A stretch of 64,000 nucleotides of DNA from G963662905 sp965230045. GTDB taxonomy: Bacteria; Bacteroidota; Bacteroidia; Bacteroidales; WRLA01. The notes beneath the pieces are model-generated. The model was not told the DNA's origin. It saw nothing but the letters and a program-made list of their open reading frames with translations, and ran no database searches. Below, one piece after another: positions 23,547 to 33,069 of the stretch. A program made the translations under genes and the position numbers. Location: assembly GCA_965230045.1 (NCBI GenBank), contig OZ245940.1:2046001-2110000 (forward strand), written 5' to 3'. How positions within the stretch are numbered: the first letter of the stretch is position 1; every line of letters begins with the position of its first letter.

Positions 23547-26048
23547 ATGGCTGATTTTCCTCAAAATAAATCTGAAAATTTAATTATTAAGATGACAAAT
23601 ATTGCAGATGGGGACACGGATTTTATTCCTTTGATGTCCTCGGATGACGAAAAAAATATGCGCAAGGAAGAAGTCCCTGAAGAATTGCCGATACTTCCCC
23701 TGCGCAATACTGTTTTATTTCCCGGTGTTGTGCTGCCGATAACTGTGGGCCGCGACAAATCTATCCGCCTGATCCGTGATTATTATAATGGAAACCGGCG
23801 CATTGGTGTGGTTACACAAATGGATTCTTCGGAAGAAGAGCCAGATTTTGAGGACCTCTACAAAGTGGGTACTATGGCGCAAATCCTGCGTACGCTTCAA
23901 ATGCCGGATGGAAACACAACCGTAATCCTGCAAGGGAAACGAAATTTCCGCATGAACTATCTGGTTTCCAGTGAGCCATACATGATGTCCAATGTTAGCT
24001 CTGTGGATACCACGGAATTGCACCTGACTGATATTGATACAGAGGTTTTGATCAGTAGCCTGAAAGATACGTCAATACAGATTATAAAAAAATCGCCAAA
24101 TATGCCTTCTGAGGCGGAATTTGCGATTAAAAATATCGATAGCCCTCATTTCCTGATTAATTTTATTTCCTCTAACCTGAAGTCCGAAGTTCCCGTGAAG
24201 CAAAAATTACTGGAAATGACCGATATGCTGGAAAGGGGCAGGGAAGTGCTTTCACTTTTGGTGCAGGAGATGCAGATGATTGAACTGCAAAATAAAATCC
24301 AGAGCAAGGTAAAAGTGGAGATGGACAAGCAGCAACGCGATTATATGCTCCATCAGCAAATGAAAACTATTCAGGAAGAGCTGGGCGATAATCCGCATGA
24401 GCAGGCAGTTCATGAGTTCGAAGAAAAAGCCGCAAAAAAGAAATGGGACAAACCGGTGCAGGAAGTTTTTGAACGGGAGCTTAAAAAGCTGCAGCGAATG
24501 AACCCTATTGCCGCCGAATATTCCATCCAGCTTAATTACCTCGATACATTGGTCAGTTTGCCCTGGAACGAATGTTCCAAAGATAACCTTGATCTGAAAC
24601 ATGCCCGTAAAGTGCTGGATGAAGATCATTACGGCCTGGAAAAAGTGAAAGAACGCATACTGGAGTATCTTGCTGTTTTAAAGCTTAAGGGCGATATGCG
24701 CTCGCCAATCCTCTGCTTGGTTGGCCCTCCGGGCGTGGGCAAAACCAGCTTGGGAAAATCCCTGGCACGCAGTATCGGCCGGAAATATGTGCGCATGTCA
24801 CTGGGCGGTTTGCGCGATGAAGCGGAAATCCGAGGTCACCGTAAAACCTATATCGGTGCCATGCCGGGCAGGATTATCCAAAACCTGAAAAAAGTCAAAA
24901 CATCCAATCCGGTTTTTGTACTCGATGAAGTAGATAAAATTATCGGTTCCAATATTAATGGCGATCCGGCATCTGCTTTGCTCGAAGTGCTTGATCCGGA
25001 ACAAAACAATACTTTCTACGATAATTTCCTCGAAATAGAATACGACCTGTCGCGCATCATGTTTGTGGCTACAGCCAATACGCTTTCAACCATTCATCCC
25101 GCTTTGCGCGACCGCATGGAAATAATCGACATCAGCGGCTACCTGATGGAAGAAAAACTCGAAATTGCACGTCGCCACCTCATTCCGCGTCAACTGGAAT
25201 ATCATGGTGTGGACAAAAAGCAATTGAGTATCCCAAAAGCAACACTTTCCAAAGTGATTGAAGACTATACACGAGAAAGCGGTGTGCGCTCGCTGGACAA
25301 GGCCATTGCCAAAATTATCCGCTACAATGCGCGTTTTATTGCTGAAGGGGAGGATTATGAGCAGAAAGTTTCTGCAAAGAACCTTCAGGATATTTTGGGT
25401 GTGCCGCGTTTTCAACGAGATAGCTCTGTTGCCTATGACCGTCCGGGAGTTGTTACGGGTTTGGCATGGACCCAGGTAGGAGGTGAAATCCTTTATGTTG
25501 AGGCCAGTTTGAGCAGAGGCAATGGCCGCCTGAGTATTACCGGGAATTTGGGCGATGTGATGAAAGAGTCTGCAACATTGGCCTATGAATACCTGAAAAG
25601 CAATGCAGAAGCTGTTGGGATCAATCCTAAAGTTTTCCGTTACTGGAATGTACACATCCATGTTCCGGAAGGGGCAACCCCCAAAGACGGCCCATCGGCA
25701 GGAATTACCATGTTTTCTGCCCTCGCTTCTGTGTTTACACAGCGCAAAGTGAATCCCAAATACGCTATGACCGGGGAAATTACCTTGCGGGGTCGGGTTT
25801 TGCCGGTAGGAGGAATTAAGGAAAAAATCCTGGCGGCAAAGCGGGTAAAAGTATCGGATATTGTTCTTTCTATTGATAATCAGAAAGATATTCTTGATAT
25901 CCGCGAGGACTACATTAAAGGGCTGGAGTTTCATTATGTGCGCAATATGATTGATGTACTTGATTTTACGTTAATGAGCAAGCCTGTTGCCGATGCACTG
26001 AATATTGAAAAAGTGTTGGAAGAAGAGAAAAAACCCGAACAGGATTAG
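23547..26048 (+). CDS. lon: ATP-dependent protease Lon
   Basis: Lon degrades misfolded and regulatory proteins. The length of 833 residues is usual. The N-terminal substrate domain starts at LPILPLRNTVLFPGVVLP (about residue 48). The AAA domain has Walker A GPPGVGKTS (393-401) and Walker B FVLDEVDKI. The protease domain ends with the catalytic serine in KDGPSAGIT (Ser717) and lysine in GGIKEK (Lys758). All are intact. The first 40 residues are an unusual acidic extension (DFIPLMSSDDEKNMRKEE), common in Bacteroidota Lon. Transcribed alone. Confidence 0.97.
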   Translation: MADFPQNKSENLIIKMTNIADGDTDFIPLMSSDDEKNMRKEEVPEELPILPLRNTVLFPGVVLPITVGRDKSIRLIRDYYNGNRRIGVVTQMDSSEEEPDFEDLYKVGTMAQILRTLQMPDGNTTVILQGKRNFRMNYLVSSEPYMMSNVSSVDTTELHLTDIDTEVLISSLKDTSIQIIKKSPNMPSEAEFAIKNIDSPHFLINFISSNLKSEVPVKQKLLEMTDMLERGREVLSLLVQEMQMIELQNKIQSKVKVEMDKQQRDYMLHQQMKTIQEELGDNPHEQAVHEFEEKAAKKKWDKPVQEVFERELKKLQRMNPIAAEYSIQLNYLDTLVSLPWNECSKDNLDLKHARKVLDEDHYGLEKVKERILEYLAVLKLKGDMRSPILCLVGPPGVGKTSLGKSLARSIGRKYVRMSLGGLRDEAEIRGHRKTYIGAMPGRIIQNLKKVKTSNPVFVLDEVDKIIGSNINGDPASALLEVLDPEQNNTFYDNFLEIEYDLSRIMFVATANTLSTIHPALRDRMEIIDISGYLMEEKLEIARRHLIPRQLEYHGVDKKQLSIPKATLSKVIEDYTRESGVRSLDKAIAKIIRYNARFIAEGEDYEQKVSAKNLQDILGVPRFQRDSSVAYDRPGVVTGLAWTQVGGEILYVEASLSRGNGRLSITGNLGDVMKESATLAYEYLKSNAEAVGINPKVFRYWNVHIHVPEGATPKDGPSAGITMFSALASVFTQRKVNPKYAMTGEITLRGRVLPVGGIKEKILAAKRVKVSDIVLSIDNQKDILDIREDYIKGLEFHYVRNMIDVLDFTLMSKPVADALNIEKVLEEEKKPEQD

Positions 26049-26112
26049 TTTGTGCTAGAAGAGAGTATTTTTGAAGTATCTTTTTGATTTTTTGGAGTTT
26101 TCTTCAAATTTA

Positions 26113-26222
26113 TTTGGCTTAGAATAGTATTATTTCTATATTTGCAGCCTGAAATCCGGTGAGAACCGGATTTCTTTGTATGAAGGATATTGGCGGAGGG
26201 GACAGAGTCCCCTTCTTTATTG
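26113..26222 (+). promoter_or_regulatory. Promoter and two-hairpin leader of rimP-nusA-infB
   Basis: TTTG (26113-26116) and TATATTTG (26137-26144) with a 20-nt spacer form a consensus promoter. The leader starts with a perfect 10-bp hairpin GAAATCCGGT/ACCGGATTTC (26151-26174). A second perfect hairpin, AGGGGAC/GTCCCCT (26197-26213), is followed by TCTTTATT and ends only 17 bp before the rimP ATG, where a ribosome binding site would be. NusA is known to regulate its own operon in other bacteria, so an attenuator is plausible (inference). Confidence 0.7.
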
Positions 26223-26229
26223 ATTACGA

Positions 26230-26700
26230 ATGATAAATAAAGATACCATAGAGAAGCTTGTAACGGACGAACTGGAAGGCAGTGCGCACTATTTGGTTGA
26301 TGTCCGTGTAAGTGCTTCCAATAAAATTTTTGTTGTACTCGACAGCGATGAAGGTCTTACCATTGACGATTGTGTTCGGATCAGCCGCTGTGTTGAGGGG
26401 AAATTCGACCGTGATGTGGAGGATTATGAACTCAATGTTACAACATATGGCATTGACCAGCCGCTTCTTACTCTCAGGCAATACCGGAAATATATTGGCC
26501 GTGCAGTAAAAGTAGAAATGGAAGACGGCCGGAAATTTAAAGGGGAATTGCTGGCAGTAAATGATGAGGACATCAGGCTGCAACCCGAATTGCCATCTTC
26601 GAAAACCAAACTGAAAAAAATGAGCGATGAAGAAAAACAAGAGCAAGTTTTGGCTTTTGAAGAAATTAAAACAGCAAAATGCGTGATTAGCTTTAAATAA
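26230..26700 (+). CDS. rimP: Ribosome maturation factor RimP
   Basis: Helps 30S subunit assembly. The protein has 156 residues in two domains: N-terminal alpha/beta (LVDVRVSASNKIFVVLDSDEGLTIDDCVRISR) and C-terminal SH3-like barrel (YIGRAVKVEMEDGRKFKGELL). The usual GIDQPL (for GL.RPL) junction is present near residue 76. First gene of rimP-nusA-infB. Confidence 0.95.
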   Translation: MINKDTIEKLVTDELEGSAHYLVDVRVSASNKIFVVLDSDEGLTIDDCVRISRCVEGKFDRDVEDYELNVTTYGIDQPLLTLRQYRKYIGRAVKVEMEDGRKFKGELLAVNDEDIRLQPELPSSKTKLKKMSDEEKQEQVLAFEEIKTAKCVISFK

Positions 26701-26724
26701 TGTTTTTAATATAATGCAATAGCC

Positions 26725-27960
26725 ATGGATACTAGAGATTTGGCTCCGATTTTTGCAGAATTTAAGGAGTTCAAAAATATTGACCGGGAAACGATGATGA
26801 AGATCCTCGAAGAGGTTTTTCGCCATATGCTCGAAAAAAGGTTTGGAACCGACGAGAATTTTGATGTCATTGTGAATATCGACAAAGGTGACCTCGAAAT
26901 TATCCGTTACCGGGAAATTGTTGATGACGAAGAACTTGAGGATGATAACCTTCAGATTGCCCTTTCTGATGCTATTAAAATAGAACCCGACTTTGAAGTG
27001 GGTGAAGAAGTTTCAGAGAAATTTGAATTGAAGGATTTTGGCCGGCGTGAAATTTTATCTATCAGCCAAAACCTGAAGTCCAAAATTATGGAGTATGAAA
27101 AAGCCAATATCTTCAAAAAGTATGAAGAGCGTGTTGGTGAAATCATAACCGGTGAAGTATATCAGGTTTGGAAAAGGGAAATCCTGGTTATCGATGATGA
27201 AGGCATTGAGCTCACGCTGCCAAAACTCGAGCAGATTCCTTCCGATTATTACCGTAAAGGAGATACGATCCGCGCGGTAGTTGCACGTGTCGAATTGCGC
27301 AACCAAAATCCAATTATTGTATTATCGCGTACATCACCAATATTCCTGGAACGTTTGTTTGAACAGGAAGTGCCCGAAGTTTTTGATGGATTGATTACCA
27401 TCAAAAAAATTGTTCGTGTTCCTGGTGAGCGCGCCAAAATTTCTGTTGAATCCTACGATGACCGCATCGACCCGGTAGGAGCTTGTGTGGGAATGAAAGG
27501 TTCCCGTATCCATGGAATTGTTCGTGAATTGAAAAATGAGAATATCGATGTGATTAATTTTACAGCCAATCCGAGCCTGTATATTCAGCGTGCGCTCAGC
27601 CCGGCAAAAATTTCTACAATCACAATTGATGACGAAAACAGCCGTGCCGATGTGTTTATGAAACCCGATCAGGTGTCGCTTGCAATTGGTAAAGGCGGTT
27701 ACAATATCAAGCTTGCCGGTAAACTGACAGGTTATGAAATTGACGTGTACCGTGATGCGGATAATGATAATGAAGATGTTGATGTACAAGAATTTAGTGA
27801 TGAAATCGATCAGTGGATCATTGATGAATTCAAAGCTATCGGCTGCGATACGGCCAAAAGCATCCTTGCATTACCTGTATCGGATTTGGTAAAACGTACT
27901 GATCTTGAAGAAGAAACAGTGCGTGAAGTAGTGAAAATTCTGCAAGCTGAATTTGATTAA
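26725..27960 (+). CDS. nusA: Transcription termination/antitermination factor NusA
   Basis: RNA polymerase-binding factor controlling pausing and termination. The protein has 411 residues: N-terminal domain (1-130), S1 domain (about 138-200, GEIITGEVYQVWKREILVI), two KH domains (about 230-345, VGACVGMKGSRIHGIVREL and LAIGKGGYNIKLAGKLTG), and a short C-terminal tail with one helix-hairpin-helix-like unit. It lacks the long acidic repeats of the E. coli protein, as is usual for the phylum. It lies 24 bp after rimP. Confidence 0.96.
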   Translation: MDTRDLAPIFAEFKEFKNIDRETMMKILEEVFRHMLEKRFGTDENFDVIVNIDKGDLEIIRYREIVDDEELEDDNLQIALSDAIKIEPDFEVGEEVSEKFELKDFGRREILSISQNLKSKIMEYEKANIFKKYEERVGEIITGEVYQVWKREILVIDDEGIELTLPKLEQIPSDYYRKGDTIRAVVARVELRNQNPIIVLSRTSPIFLERLFEQEVPEVFDGLITIKKIVRVPGERAKISVESYDDRIDPVGACVGMKGSRIHGIVRELKNENIDVINFTANPSLYIQRALSPAKISTITIDDENSRADVFMKPDQVSLAIGKGGYNIKLAGKLTGYEIDVYRDADNDNEDVDVQEFSDEIDQWIIDEFKAIGCDTAKSILALPVSDLVKRTDLEEETVREVVKILQAEFD

Positions 27961-28127
27961 TATCAGGATCAGTATCTTATGAAATATCATATTACAACAG
28001 GCCGAAAGGTATTTCATACTTCAGATTTTTAGAAATATAGATTTATTATTATAATTTTGCCTGAAATTAATGTTTGGCCGTGCAGAAAAATCGGCTGGTT
28101 AATACAAGCAGTCACTAAGAGTTAAAT

Positions 28128-31100
28128 ATGTCAGAAGGAAGACCGATACGAATAGGTAAAGCAGCAAGAGAGTTCAATATCAGTGCGCAAACAATCATAG
28201 CTTTTTTAGCAAAAAAAGGCCATGATATTGTTGGCGGCTTAAATGCGAAACTGAGCCCGGAACAATATGGAATGCTGGCTAATGAATACGAGTCTGATCG
28301 GAAAGTCAAAGAAAAGGCGGAAAGCATTGAACTGGCAGCATTGAAGAATAAAAATGCTGAAAAAGAAGATCTAAAACCTGCCGCAGATGTTGTGAAAGGA
28401 GAAAATCAGGAAAAACCGCCAGCAGCAATTGTTTCGGACGATCTGATGATTAAAAAGACAACTATGGCTTCTCCTGCTCCAGCCGAGCCTAAAGAAAAGC
28501 CTGTCCCGGAACCAAAACCGGAAAGCAAAAGTGAAGAGCAGGCCAAACAACCTGTAAAAGAAGATGTTTCTGCGCCGCCAAAAACAGAAATTTCTGCAGA
28601 AAAAGCAGTTATTAAGGATAAACCTCAGGAAGAAAAACCTGAAAAAGAAGTGGTGAAAGAACAGCCGGCAGAGAAAAAAGAAACTCCGAAAGAAGAGAAA
28701 GAAGAGAAAGAAGTGACTGTGGCATCAGAAAAACTGCCTGTTGAACAGAAGCCTGAAAAAGAAGAAAAGAAAGAGGTGGTTAAGGATTCCGCTGAAGATA
28801 AAAATCCTGAACCTAAAGCAGGTAAAGCTTCGGTATCCATCAGGCCATCAGAAGATGAAAAACCTTCTGCTGAAATCAAAAAAGCGCAACAAGCGGAGGC
28901 TAAAGAAGACAATGGCCCAAAAGTTTTGGGAACAATTGATCTGGCTTCTTTGAATCAAAAGACCAAACCGGCAAAAAAGAGCAGGAAAGAACGCCGTCAG
29001 GAGTTGGAAAAAAATAAAAACCAGCATAAACAGCAGAAGCCGGCCGACGATAAGAAAAAGCCTGTAGCACAGCAGCCGGATAAAAAAGAGGCTGTAAAGC
29101 CCAAAGAGGAACCAAAAGCAGTAGAAAAGAAAGAAGAAGTTGACGAGAATTTTATCCCTACTGAAGTTAAGAAACTTACCGGACCAAAAATTTTAGATAA
29201 AATAGTCTTACCTGAAAAAAAGAAACCGGAAAAGAAAAAGCCTGTTGCCTCTTCTTCAGGGGAAATGAATAAAAACCGTAAGAAAAAACGGAAGCGTATC
29301 CGTCCAAACGGCCCAGTAAATCAAAATCAGCAACAGGGTGGACAACAGCAGGGCGGACAACAACAAGGTGGTGGCCAACAACGCAATCAGGATCGAAGAA
29401 ATCAGCGTAACAGACCGGCACGTGGAAGGAAAAAGGAACAACCTAAAGTGGAACCAACTGCTGAAGAAATCCAGCAAAAGGTACGCGAAACCTTAACAAA
29501 ACTTACTTCCTCTTCCAAATCAAAAGGATCCAAGCATCGCCGGGCAAAACGTGAACAGGCCAGCCAGGTACGTCATGAGGAAATGATCCGTCAGGAAGAA
29601 GAAAAGAAAGTACTCAAGGTAACAGAATTTGTTACCGCTAATGAGCTCGCTACAATGATGGATGTACAGGTGAATAATATTATTAGTGCCTGTATGTCGC
29701 TGGGGCTTTTTGTTTCCATTAATCAAAGGCTTGATGCTGAAACAATTACTGTTGTAGCGGAAGAATTTGGCTATACAGTTGAATTTGTTAGCGTAGAGGT
29801 TTTGGAAGCTATTGACGGCGTTGAAGAAGAAGAAGAGGACGAAAGTAAACTGGAATCCCGTGCACCTATCGTTACTGTTATGGGGCATGTGGATCATGGT
29901 AAAACCAAATTACTCGATTATATCCGAAATGCAAACGTAGTTGCCGGTGAGGCCGGTGGTATTACACAGCACATTGGTGCCTATGAAGTAACCCTGGATG
30001 ATGGAAGAAAAATCACTTTCCTTGATACTCCGGGCCACGAAGCTTTTACTGCCATGCGTGCGCGTGGTGCTCAAGTGACCGATGTGGCAATTATTGTGAT
30101 TGCTGCTGACGATAGCGTGATGCCCCAAACAAAAGAGGCTATTAACCATGCTTCGGCTGCGGGTGTGCCAATTGTTTTTGCTATCAATAAAATTGATAAA
30201 CCCACAGCTAATGTTGAGCGGATTAAAGAACAACTGGCAAATATGAACTACCTCGTTGAAGACTGGGGCGGCAAATATCAAAGTCAGGAAATTTCTGCAA
30301 AAGCAGGTATCAATATTGATGAGCTTCTTGAAAAAGTACTGCTCGAATCAGAGATGCTCGACCTTAAAGCAAATCCAAACCGACTGGCAAAAGGGGCCAT
30401 TATTGAATCCTCACTCGATAAAGGACGTGGCTATGTTTCTAAAATGCTGGTTCAGAGTGGAACCATGCATATAGGAGATACTGTTTTGGCCGGATCGTAT
30501 TTTGGAAAAGTGAAGGCCATGTACAATCAGTTTAACGAACAGGTAAAAGAAGCAGGGCCGTCAACGCCTGTTTTAATGCTGGGACTGAATGGTGCGCCGG
30601 GTGCAGGTGATGCTTTTAATGTGATGAAAGAGGAACGCGAAGCCAAGAATATTGCTACAAAGCGTCTTCAGTTGCAACGCGAACAGGGTCTGCGTACGCA
30701 AAAACATATCACACTCGACGAAATTGGCCGCCGTATTGCCATTGGCGATTTCCAGGAATTAAATGTTATCGTGAAAGGTGATGTTCAGGGTTCTGTTGAA
30801 GCCCTTACCGATGCAATCCTGAAATTATCAACCGATGAAGTGCAGGTTAATGTTGTACATCAGGCAGTTGGACAGATTGTTGAATCGGATGTGTTGCTGG
30901 CTTCGGCATCCAATGCGGTTATTATCGGTTTCCAGGTAAGGCCTTCTGTTCAGGCACGCCGACTGGCCGAAGCAGAACAAATCGATATCCGGCTGTACTC
31001 AATTATTTATCAGGCCCTCGAAGAGCTTAAATCGGCTATTGAAGGTCTGCTCGCACCAAAAATTGAAGAGAAAATTATCGGTAACCTCGAAGTACGCGAG

Positions 31101-31364
31101 ATATTTAAAATATCCAAAGTGGGTACAATTGCCGGTTGCTTTGCAATTGACGGTAAAGTACAGCGGACTTCCAAAGTTCGTGTCATCCGTGACGGTATCG
31201 TTGTTTATACAGGTCTGCTCGGTTCACTGCGCCGCTTTAAAGATGATGTGAAAGAAGTTATTGCCGGTCAGGATTGTGGTATGAACATCGAGAATTTCAA
31301 TGATATCAAAGTTGGCGATATTATCGAAGGTTATGAAGAATACGAAATCAAGCGAAAACTATAA
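28128..31364 (+). CDS. infB: Translation initiation factor IF-2
   Basis: GTPase that places initiator tRNA on the 30S subunit. The length of 1,078 residues is long because of a charged Lys/Glu/Pro linker (about 60-470), with a Gln/Gly run near 395-420. The N-terminal helix domain is RIGKAAREFNISAQTIIAFL. The G domain starts at GHVDHGKT (586-593), with DTPGHE and NKID downstream. The C-terminal barrel domains are complete. Last gene of the rimP-nusA-infB group. Confidence 0.97.
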   Translation: MSEGRPIRIGKAAREFNISAQTIIAFLAKKGHDIVGGLNAKLSPEQYGMLANEYESDRKVKEKAESIELAALKNKNAEKEDLKPAADVVKGENQEKPPAAIVSDDLMIKKTTMASPAPAEPKEKPVPEPKPESKSEEQAKQPVKEDVSAPPKTEISAEKAVIKDKPQEEKPEKEVVKEQPAEKKETPKEEKEEKEVTVASEKLPVEQKPEKEEKKEVVKDSAEDKNPEPKAGKASVSIRPSEDEKPSAEIKKAQQAEAKEDNGPKVLGTIDLASLNQKTKPAKKSRKERRQELEKNKNQHKQQKPADDKKKPVAQQPDKKEAVKPKEEPKAVEKKEEVDENFIPTEVKKLTGPKILDKIVLPEKKKPEKKKPVASSSGEMNKNRKKKRKRIRPNGPVNQNQQQGGQQQGGQQQGGGQQRNQDRRNQRNRPARGRKKEQPKVEPTAEEIQQKVRETLTKLTSSSKSKGSKHRRAKREQASQVRHEEMIRQEEEKKVLKVTEFVTANELATMMDVQVNNIISACMSLGLFVSINQRLDAETITVVAEEFGYTVEFVSVEVLEAIDGVEEEEEDESKLESRAPIVTVMGHVDHGKTKLLDYIRNANVVAGEAGGITQHIGAYEVTLDDGRKITFLDTPGHEAFTAMRARGAQVTDVAIIVIAADDSVMPQTKEAINHASAAGVPIVFAINKIDKPTANVERIKEQLANMNYLVEDWGGKYQSQEISAKAGINIDELLEKVLLESEMLDLKANPNRLAKGAIIESSLDKGRGYVSKMLVQSGTMHIGDTVLAGSYFGKVKAMYNQFNEQVKEAGPSTPVLMLGLNGAPGAGDAFNVMKEEREAKNIATKRLQLQREQGLRTQKHITLDEIGRRIAIGDFQELNVIVKGDVQGSVEALTDAILKLSTDEVQVNVVHQAVGQIVESDVLLASASNAVIIGFQVRPSVQARRLAEAEQIDIRLYSIIYQALEELKSAIEGLLAPKIEEKIIGNLEVREIFKISKVGTIAGCFAIDGKVQRTSKVRVIRDGIVVYTGLLGSLRRFKDDVKEVIAGQDCGMNIENFNDIKVGDIIEGYEEYEIKRKL

Positions 31365-31386
31365 AATCACTTCGTGTTTTTTTATT

Positions 31387-31413
31387 AAGGGAGCCAAATA
31401 GCTCCCTTTTTTT
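31387..31413 (+). terminator. Terminator of infB
   Basis: Perfect 8-bp hairpin AAGGGAGC/GCTCCCTT with a 6-nt loop and seven T, 22 bp after the stop. Confidence 0.9.
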
Positions 31414-32045
31414 GTGCATACCATTAGTGTGCCTGGTCATTCTTTTGTGTGATATTTAAAAAATGACCGCCTATCTGAAAATATATATAAATTTAATATT
31501 TAAGTGGTGATAAAATAAAATAATTTGAACGCAGTATAAATAATATTATAATCACCACATTTGTAGCTATATATATTTGTTATAGGAGATAGCATGGGTT
31601 CAAAGGCGATAAAATTTTTTCTCTAAACAGCCAATGATAGATGGATAAATGTTGTGATCCTTGAAAAATGGCCGAAAGCTTTACCGTTTTTATTCGCGCT
31701 TTTAACGATAATTCCAAAATACCGGCATTTCATTCCGTAATCCGTACTTTTCAGTCCGTTTTTTTTTGTGAATTGTAATCTTCGTTTCTTTGTGGCAGAT
31801 AATATGCTTATCTACTGCCATAAATTTTAATATGAGATATTGCAGTAATCAACATTGTTTTTTGGTTTTAAAAGTACAGGAGGCATCTGGTCAATGCCTC
31901 TTTTTTTTTGATTATTAGAATATCAAGTTATTCAGCTTAAACCTGCACAGCTTGCCATAGCGTGCTTTATTTGAGATGCTGGAGCTCCCCTTACTTACGA
32001 ACGACCCAGTCTTATAATAATCCGGATTTTTGCTTATAATGGCGA
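31414..32045. other. Gene-free gap with inverted repeat, hairpins and orphan terminator
   Basis: No protein gene is supported. GTGGTGAT (31504-31511) and ATCACCAC (31551-31558) form an 8-bp inverted repeat. A TATATTTG box lies near 31572 and a ten-codon frame (MGSKAIKFFL) starts near 31594 after AGGAGATAGC. TTCCGTAATCCGTAC-like repeats of TCCG lie near 31734-31757. A stem TGGCAGATAA/TTATC...TGCCA lies near 31793-31822. A terminator follows at 31880-31909. A small non-coding RNA is possible. Confidence 0.4.
31880..31909 (+). terminator. Orphan Rho-independent terminator
   Basis: Perfect 7-bp hairpin GAGGCAT/ATGCCTC with a 7-nt loop and nine T. No gene precedes it on the plus strand within 500 bp, so it may end an unannotated small RNA. 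Confidence 0.75.
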
Positions 32046-32843
32046 TCATCTGTTTTTCATGCTCCGAAGCACGAAAATTATCCCGGCCAATACAAAAGGA
32101 ATACTCAGCAATTGTCCCATATTAAGCGGTAGGCCGGCTTCAAAAGCAACCTGGTTTTCTTTCACAAATTCAATCAGTATGCGTACGCCGAAAACCAATA
32201 TCAGGAACCAGCCGAGTATAAGCCCTTGAGGAGTTTCTGTTTTATATTTTTTGTAGATCAGGAACAAAATTCCAAAGATGGCAAAATAGCATAGCGCTTC
32301 ATAAAGCTGTGCCGGATGGCGTGCTAAAGTTAGGTCGCCCGGGTAAATCGCAGATGGAAACACAAAACCCCAGGGCATATCCGTTGGACTGCCGATAATT
32401 TCACTGTTCATCAGGTTGCCCAAGCGGATAAAAGCGCCGCCAAGTGCAACGGGCACAACCAGTCGGTCAACCAGGCTTAGGTATTTCCAGTCCGTTTTGC
32501 GTGCATAAAGCCAAAGAGAAATCAGGATTCCAATCGCTGCACCATGACTGGCAAGCCCTCCTTCCCAAATATAAAGTATTTTAATGGGATTGCTCAGATA
32601 ATAGGAAGGTTCATAAAAAAGGCAATGGCCCAGCCTGGCGCCAATAACAGTGCCCACAATGACATAAGTAGCCAGCTTATCGAGCTCTTTTAAATTGCGT
32701 TTTTCGCTTTTGTAAATCCATGTCATGATTTGATAACCAGCTACAAAAGCCAAAGCAAAAAGTAAACCATACCAACGGACTTCATGTCCGAAAATCGAGA
32801 AAATAGCAGGATTCGGATCCCATACGATATTAATTGTCATCAT
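32046..32843 (-). CDS. lgt: Prolipoprotein diacylglyceryl transferase
   Basis: Inner-membrane enzyme that adds diacylglycerol to the lipobox cysteine of prolipoproteins. The protein has 265 residues and about seven membrane helices. The signature GGAFIRLGNLMNSEIIG is present (about 134-150), with conserved ARLGHCLFYEP and HPAQLYEAL. Two ATGs stand in tandem at 32843 and 32840; either may be used. Its likely clients include the lipoprotein at 36321. Confidence 0.95.
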   Translation of the reverse strand: MMTINIVWDPNPAIFSIFGHEVRWYGLLFALAFVAGYQIMTWIYKSEKRNLKELDKLATYVIVGTVIGARLGHCLFYEPSYYLSNPIKILYIWEGGLASHGAAIGILISLWLYARKTDWKYLSLVDRLVVPVALGGAFIRLGNLMNSEIIGSPTDMPWGFVFPSAIYPGDLTLARHPAQLYEALCYFAIFGILFLIYKKYKTETPQGLILGWFLILVFGVRILIEFVKENQVAFEAGLPLNMGQLLSIPFVLAGIIFVLRSMKNR

Positions 32844-33069
32844 AAATTTCGCATTTGAGCTTACGAAAGTAACGCAAAACTTTCATTCCCCAAAAAATGT
32901 TCGCATTCGTTGAATCCTTGAGACTCCCGCCGCAATGCAAATCACCTGGTTTTGGAAATTGGATTGTCATCCATAAATTTATTTTTGCCAAAGCTCACGG
33001 ATTGTTAATGCGAGCCGATTTCAAAAAGATTTTCCGGATTATATAAACCATATTTTTTAATTTCGCAAC

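Noticed and set aside
28625..28912. 95-codon Ser/Phe-rich minus-strand frame
   Set aside because: Shadow of the Lys/Glu-rich linker of infB.
31540..31660. tRNA-like GGTTCAAAGGCG
   Set aside because: No cloverleaf arms can be folded around it; no tRNA was seen anywhere in the window.
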